Of a stretch of DNA of 64,000 bases, positions 63,061 through 64,000 are shown piece by piece (the stretch's first letter is position 1; each line of letters starts with the position of its first letter). Source of the stretch: a virus; the IMG/VR virus record IMGVR_UViG_3300032282_001564, positions 1 through 64,000 of that record. The stretch is one strand, 5' to 3'. The notes below the pieces were generated by a model. That model was not told the origin of the DNA. It saw only the letters and a list, made by a program, of their open reading frames with translations, and searched no databases. Made by a program: the position numbers and the translations under genes.

Positions 63061-64000
63061 ACCCGAAACACTATGTATGGCTCCATGGGTACATACTTAC
63101 CTAAGCCCGCAAACTGAAAGACGTATGTGCTGTGCGTCTAGAGAGCCTGCACAAAACTTTCAACAGTATATTGACACTAGTTCGGGTACTGGAAAGTACA
63201 TACCTATTACGTTAGATAAGCATTGGAATAGTGAACACATGCGTAGTGTACGTCGACGCATGATGGCCGGAGAAACATTACCAGAATGCGAAGTGTGTAA
63301 TGACAAACTTTTAAACACAGACGTTTACCGTAGTTATTTTGAACGCCTGTTTGGGCATAAGTATTTACAAGTAGTAGAAAATACAGATTCTACAGGCTAT
63401 ACAACAATGAAGCCTGTTTCGTGGGATTACCGTTTCAGTAATCTTTGTAACTTCAAATGTCGTATGTGCGGTGATATGTTATCCAGTGCTTGGGAAACAG
63501 AACAACGTCAACATAATATGATCGACTGGAAAGATCCAAACACACACTGGATGAAACCTGAAGTCAAAGAGCAAATAACGAAGTTTCAAGACACCCAGGT
63601 AGAGCAAGAGTTTGCTACTGCTGTTGAAGAGCACCGAATAGAAGAGGTGTATTGGGTGGGAGGTGAACCGCTAATGTACGAACAACATTGGAAGTATATG
63701 CGGCGCATCATTGAACTTGGAGATGGAAAAAATGTTTATGCTAGGTATAACACAAATCTTAGTCGCGTTAATTATCGTGGTATTAATCTCTATCGGGACA
63801 TACTATCTGGGTTACGTGACTGGCAAATCTGTGCAAGCATCGACGGAACGGGCAGAATTGGAGAGTATATTAGATCAGGTCTTAATTTTGATTCGTGGCT
63901 TGAGAATCTCCGCGAGGGACTTAACTACAACCGTAGCCGCCGCCAAATCCGTTTGGATTTCACTCTTACTACACCAGGACTCTTTGAAGTACAAAAGATA
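63053..64000 (+). CDS. Radical SAM protein with N-terminal twitch-type domain (9 of 9), partial
   Basis: Begins at ATG 63053 (eight-base overlap with the preceding gene) and stays open to the window edge: 316 codons without a stop. Auxiliary set: LCMAPW (C8), MCCAS (C26, C27), ECEVC (C79, C82). Core motif CNFKCRMC (C132, C136, C139), VGGEPLM near 203. Codon use shifts toward C- and G-ending forms after about 63770, similar to the patch in the gene at 57256. The C-terminus lies outside the window. Confidence 0.88.
   Translation, partial: MNKPETLCMAPWVHTYLSPQTERRMCCASREPAQNFQQYIDTSSGTGKYIPITLDKHWNSEHMRSVRRRMMAGETLPECEVCNDKLLNTDVYRSYFERLFGHKYLQVVENTDSTGYTTMKPVSWDYRFSNLCNFKCRMCGDMLSSAWETEQRQHNMIDWKDPNTHWMKPEVKEQITKFQDTQVEQEFATAVEEHRIEEVYWVGGEPLMYEQHWKYMRRIIELGDGKNVYARYNTNLSRVNYRGINLYRDILSGLRDWQICASIDGTGRIGEYIRSGLNFDSWLENLREGLNYNRSRRQIRLDFTLTTPGLFEVQKI

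Overview
The window is one continuous stretch of a T4-like myovirus (Caudoviricetes) genome with very dense coding, AT-leaning codons and genes on both strands. T4-type gene products are recognisable by sequence and order: gp20, gp67, gp21, gp22 and gp23 (head), gp26, gp51, gp48, gp53, gp5, gp25 and gp6 (baseplate), gp46/gp47 (recombination nuclease) and gp55 (late sigma). The accessory content (giant tail protein, glycine-rich adhesins, many twitch-type radical SAM enzymes) resembles environmental aquatic T4-like phages. The host cannot be told from the sequence; it is presumably Gram-negative.

Layout. (1) 1-8777, minus strand: head module read from tape measure (with an M15-peptidase-like domain) through portal, core proteins, protease and scaffold to the major capsid protein, ending in a terminator inside the last codons of gene 23. 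(2) 8843-10259, plus strand: gp26 and a gp51-like ORF joined by a canonical -1 slippery heptamer, then a two-helix membrane protein with its own promoter. (3) 10260-10760: about 500 bases without a gene, rich in stem-loops, a candidate structured RNA. (4) 10761-18508, minus strand: gp55, gp47, radical SAM, gp46, two radical SAMs, a beta-rich protein and a GIY-YIG endonuclease in one operon. (5) 18621-52724, plus strand: baseplate hub and wedge genes, a 4225-residue structural protein with a seven-bladed FG-GAP propeller and chitin-binding-like repeats, then fibre and adhesin genes and a prolyl-4-hydroxylase-like oxygenase. (6) 52735-64000, plus strand: a perfect-consensus sigma70 promoter with a dyad operator drives a tightly overlapping cassette of glycosyltransferase-like proteins and six radical SAM proteins; the last runs off the window.

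Most unusual points. A glycine-rich adhesin locus (43847-47306) is split twice, each time inside a polyglycine tract, by a cassette that gives the upstream half a Cys-led tail ending in a membrane-type helix and gives the downstream half a fresh ribosome binding site and ATG; the second cassette carries an extra 137-residue gene. The window also encodes nine different radical SAM proteins, three woven between replication/recombination genes and six with glycosyltransferases, which suggests an extensive phage-encoded modification pathway of unknown substrate. Late genes appear to use T4-type ATAAATA promoters, while the modification cassette uses a host-type promoter, implying earlier expression.
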